This document shows positions 5,008-7,089 of a stretch of 7,089 nucleotides of DNA, one piece after another. The translations under genes were made by a program, and so were the position numbers. Source of the DNA: Alphaproteobacteria bacterium (lineage in GTDB: Bacteria; Pseudomonadota; Alphaproteobacteria; Micropepsales; Micropepsaceae); assembly GCA_025935155.1 (NCBI GenBank), contig JAICVV010000106.1, forward strand, positions 1-7,089. Reading direction: 5' to 3'. The first letter of the stretch is position 1, and the number at the start of each line of letters is the position of its first letter. Below the pieces are notes generated by a model that had not been told where the DNA came from, did not search any database, and saw only the letters and a list, made by a program, of their open reading frames with translations.

Positions 5008-6324
5008 ATGCGCCAGCCTAATGACCTTTCCGCCTTCTGGTTACCTTTCACGCCCAACCGGCATTTCAAAACCGCGCCGCGCATGCTCGCGCGCGCTGAG
5101 GGAATGTACTATTACGACGAAAGCGGCCGTGCACTGCTCGACGCCTGCGCCGGACTGTGGTGTGTGAATGCGGGGCATGGCCGCAAGCCGATTGCGGAAG
5201 CGATCGCGCGTGTCGCGCAGGACCTCGATTACGCGCCCACGTTTCAGTTCGCGCATCCGGAAGCCTTCGCGCTCGCGCAGCGCATTGCGGCGCTGGCGCC
5301 GGAAGGGCTCGATCATGTGTTTTTCGTCAATTCCGGCTCGGAAGCCTGCGATGCGGCGCTGAAGGTAGCGCGCGCGTATTTCCAGAAGATTGGGCAGGGC
5401 GGCCGCTTCCGGCTGATTGGGCGCGAGAAGGGGTATCACGGCGTCACCTTCGCCGGCATTTCCGTCGGCGGCCTCGGCAACAACCGCAAGCCTTACGGCC
5501 CGCTTCTTCCGGGTACGGACGATCATTTGCTGCTGCCCTACGATGCTTCAATGCGCTTCACGCGCGGCGAGCCGGACACGCCACTCGCCTTCGCGGATGA
5601 CCTGGATAAGCTTGTTGCGCTGCATGGAGGGGAAACCATCGCTGCCGTCATTGTCGAGCCGATGGCGGGATCGGCCGGTGTTTTTCCCACCTCCGGCGAA
5701 TATCTGAAGCGACTGCGCGAAACCTGCGACCGCTACGGCATCCTGCTGATTTTCGATGAAGTGATCACCGCGTTCGGCCGGCTGGGGCATGCGTTCGCCG
5801 CGGAGCGTTACGGTGTGGTGCCGGACATCGTCACGTTCGCCAAAGCTGTTTCCAACGGCGCGGTGCCGATGGGCGGCATTGTCGTTTCCAATAAAATCTA
5901 CGATGCGTTCATGGGCGGCGAGGACTGGCAGATTGAGCTGTTCCACGGCCATACCTATTCGGCGCATCCGCTCGCCTGCGCGGCGGCGCTTGCCACACTC
6001 GATATTTATCGCGATGAAAATCTGTTCGGCCGGGCAGAGAAGCTGGAGCCGGTGCTGCAGGATGCGGTTCACGAACTGCGCGGCGCGCCGTTTGTGATGG
6101 ACATCCGCAATGTTGGCATGGCTGCCGCCATCGAACTGGAACCGGATCCGGCGGCACCCGGCCGCCGCGGCTACGAGGTCATCCAGCGCGCTTTTCACGA
6201 CGAAAACCTGGTTGTGCGCGTCAGCGGCGACACCATCGCCCTCTCGCCGCCGCTGATCGTGAACGAATCCGAGATTACGGAGATCGTTGAAAAGATTCGC
6301 CACGTCCTGCAGGCGCTGCATTAA
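5008..6324 (+). CDS. Omega-amino acid:pyruvate aminotransferase (class III, beta-alanine:pyruvate type)
   Basis: The 438-residue product is a class III (fold-type I) PLP aminotransferase, expected to move the terminal amino group of beta-alanine or other omega-amino acids or amines to pyruvate, giving L-alanine and a semialdehyde in the cytoplasm. The opening FWLPFTPNRHFK (10-21) and AGLWCVNAGHG (48-58) are hallmarks of the omega-amino acid:pyruvate group. Further motifs: SGSEA (109-113) and the YHG of 143-145 for the cofactor phosphate and ring; FDEVITAFGR (249-258) with Asp250 contacting the PLP nitrogen; TFAKAVSNGAVPMGG (276-290) with Schiff-base Lys279; HGHTYSAHP (313-321); and RVSGDTIALSPPL (404-416), whose Arg404 probably binds the substrate carboxylate. 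The length is normal and nothing is missing. The start is set by GGAG at 4999-5002. The gene is followed after 24 bases by the OsmC-family gene, likely co-transcribed. Amine:pyruvate (taurine, putrescine-like) specificity is possible. Confidence 0.92.
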   Translation: MRQPNDLSAFWLPFTPNRHFKTAPRMLARAEGMYYYDESGRALLDACAGLWCVNAGHGRKPIAEAIARVAQDLDYAPTFQFAHPEAFALAQRIAALAPEGLDHVFFVNSGSEACDAALKVARAYFQKIGQGGRFRLIGREKGYHGVTFAGISVGGLGNNRKPYGPLLPGTDDHLLLPYDASMRFTRGEPDTPLAFADDLDKLVALHGGETIAAVIVEPMAGSAGVFPTSGEYLKRLRETCDRYGILLIFDEVITAFGRLGHAFAAERYGVVPDIVTFAKAVSNGAVPMGGIVVSNKIYDAFMGGEDWQIELFHGHTYSAHPLACAAALATLDIYRDENLFGRAEKLEPVLQDAVHELRGAPFVMDIRNVGMAAAIELEPDPAAPGRRGYEVIQRAFHDENLVVRVSGDTIALSPPLIVNESEITEIVEKIRHVLQALH

Positions 6325-6338
6325 TCGCAAATCGAACC

Positions 6339-6342
6339 GGAG
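6339..6342 (+). promoter_or_regulatory. Ribosome binding site that fixes a TTG start
   Basis: GGAG at 6339-6342 lies six bases before TTG at 6349. The only other near start, GTG at 6358, would be 15 bases away. The TTG is therefore the likely start of the OsmC-family gene. Confidence 0.6.
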
Positions 6343-6348
6343 CTTGCC

Positions 6349-6756
6349 TTGCCGCGCGTGAACATTGAACTTCGCAACATCTCCGGCACGAACGCCGCTG
6401 CCGGCTGGGCCGGAAGCCACACCGTCGTCGTCGATCGGCCAGAGGGCAAGGCCGGCGGCATGGGGCTGGGCTTCAACGGCGGGCAACTGCTCGCGCTGTC
6501 GTTAGGCGGCTGCTTCTGCAACGATCTGCGTTACGCCGCCGAGCAGCTGGGAATTGAGCTGGCCGACATCGCGGTTTCCGTTTTCCTGGAGTTGAACGGT
6601 GAACCGCTGGTGGCGACACATGCCGAAATGCAGGTGCGCTGCACGGCGGCCGACGGCAGCGATCCCGCGCCGGTGATTGCGCGCGCAAAGTCCATCTGCA
6701 CCGTGGCGAACACGCTCAGGCGCGGAATGGACGTAACGATTTGGGACGGCGTATAG
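6349..6756 (+). CDS. OsmC-family protein (thiol peroxidase-like fold)
   Basis: The 135-residue product fits the OsmC/Ohr superfamily of small dimeric cytoplasmic proteins, several of which reduce organic hydroperoxides through two cysteines. A GGQLLALSLGGCFCNDL segment (44-60) places Cys55 at the head of the central helix, and SICTVANTL (115-123) supplies the second conserved cysteine, Cys117, in the place of the usual CPxxNT motif. Cys57 and Cys98 are extra. The N-terminal strands (3-30) and a Gly-rich turn (32-45) also fit. The protein is closer to the generic OsmC-like group than to Ohr, and a true peroxidase role is not certain. The start is a TTG with GGAG six bases upstream. It lies 24 bases after the aminotransferase, which suggests one transcript; a role in protecting that pathway from oxidants or reactive aldehydes would be inference. 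Confidence 0.82.
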   Translation: MPRVNIELRNISGTNAAAGWAGSHTVVVDRPEGKAGGMGLGFNGGQLLALSLGGCFCNDLRYAAEQLGIELADIAVSVFLELNGEPLVATHAEMQVRCTAADGSDPAPVIARAKSICTVANTLRRGMDVTIWDGV

Positions 6757-6828
6757 TTCGGCGGCCGTGGACTGCGCGTCAATTAGATCATGGGCGCTGG
6801 CATTGCGGCGCAACCGGCAACCGGGCAA
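6757..6828. other. Short convergent gap without a clear terminator
   Basis: Seventy-two bases separate the OsmC-family stop from the stop of the convergent right-edge gene. Small repeats (CCGG-CAA-CCGG; ATTGC/GCAAT) are present but no stem followed by a T run is seen on either strand. Confidence 0.4.
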
Positions 6829-7089
6829 TCAATCCTGCTCGAGTTCGGATGACAGGCTGTATTCATCGGGTGCGGGCGCGCCTTCGTCCGGATTGGCCGG
6901 TTCAGGCGTTTCTGTACCCACCGTCTCCTCGATCGGCCTCAGGCGCTCGCCGCGCTTTTCGGCTTTCTTGATCATGCGGTCGCGCTTCTGATTGGCGCGC
7001 GTCACCGCAAGGTCCAGCTCCAGCTGCGAGCACAGGCCCAATGTCACCGGATCGACCGCCTTGATCGCCGCCGCGTTCCAGTGCGAGCG
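6829..7089 (-). CDS. C-terminal end of an unrecognised protein (runs off right edge)
   Basis: The minus strand is open from the window edge to a TGA at 6831-6829, giving the last 86 residues of a protein whose start lies beyond the window. A GTG at 7047 in the same frame is unlikely to be the start, because the codons above it continue in the same style with no stop or ribosome binding site. The visible part has a mixed helical region with a basic centre (KRDRMIKKAEKRGERL) and then an acidic, Pro/Ala/Glu-rich tail ending in SSELEQD, which looks disordered. The basic helix followed by an acidic tail is reminiscent of small accessory or nucleic-acid-associated proteins, but I do not recognise the family and assign no function. 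The gene converges on the OsmC-family gene. Confidence 0.6.
   Translation of the reverse strand, partial: RSHWNAAAIKAVDPVTLGLCSQLELDLAVTRANQKRDRMIKKAEKRGERLRPIEETVGTETPEPANPDEGAPAPDEYSLSSELEQD

Noticed and set aside
5548..6486. 312-codon frame antisense to the aminotransferase
   Set aside because: It mirrors a strongly conserved enzyme gene in a GC-rich genome and shows no recognisable motif.

Overview
The window reads as GC-rich proteobacterial chromosome: dense codon use rich in G and C at third positions, short gaps, Shine-Dalgarno sites of the GGAG or AGGGG type, and ordinary metabolic enzymes. Which class of Proteobacteria cannot be settled from the sequence alone. There is no sign of phage, transposon, CRISPR array, tRNA or rRNA.

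Layout. Positions 1-212 hold the N-terminal part of a minus-strand gene that runs off the left edge, possibly of the host-attachment family. A gap of about 380 bases follows, with no convincing gene and one perfect inverted repeat (302-324). A plus-strand pair comes next: a three-histidine-box membrane fatty acid desaturase (595-1509) coupled by an ATGA overlap to a 175-residue protein of unknown function (1506-2033). This pair meets tail to tail, with a 4-base overlap, a minus-strand acetylpolyamine amidohydrolase of the histone deacetylase superfamily (2030-3058). Divergent from it, across only 54 bases, is a PLP- and metal-dependent D-threonine aldolase/D-serine dehydratase-type enzyme (3113-4255). 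Then comes a secreted protein rich in Gly, Trp, Tyr and His (4371-4880), preceded by an 11-bp-period direct repeat and followed by a stem-loop and a strong Rho-independent terminator. The next unit is a class III omega-amino acid:pyruvate aminotransferase (5008-6324) followed after 24 bases by an OsmC-family protein with a TTG start (6349-6756). The window closes with the C-terminal end of an unrecognised minus-strand gene (6829-7089).

How the genes may fit together. The polyamine deacetylase, the D-3-hydroxyamino acid lyase and the omega-aminotransferase all handle amines or amino acids. Together they suggest a small amine/amino-acid catabolic neighbourhood; this is inference from family functions, because the genes lie on different strands and do not form one operon. 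Desaturase and downstream protein are likely one membrane-lipid transcription unit. I found no clear evidence of an undescribed multi-gene system. The points most worth checking are the hairpin that would cover the aminotransferase ribosome binding site, the phased direct repeat ahead of the secreted protein, and substitutions near the active site of the polyamine deacetylase.
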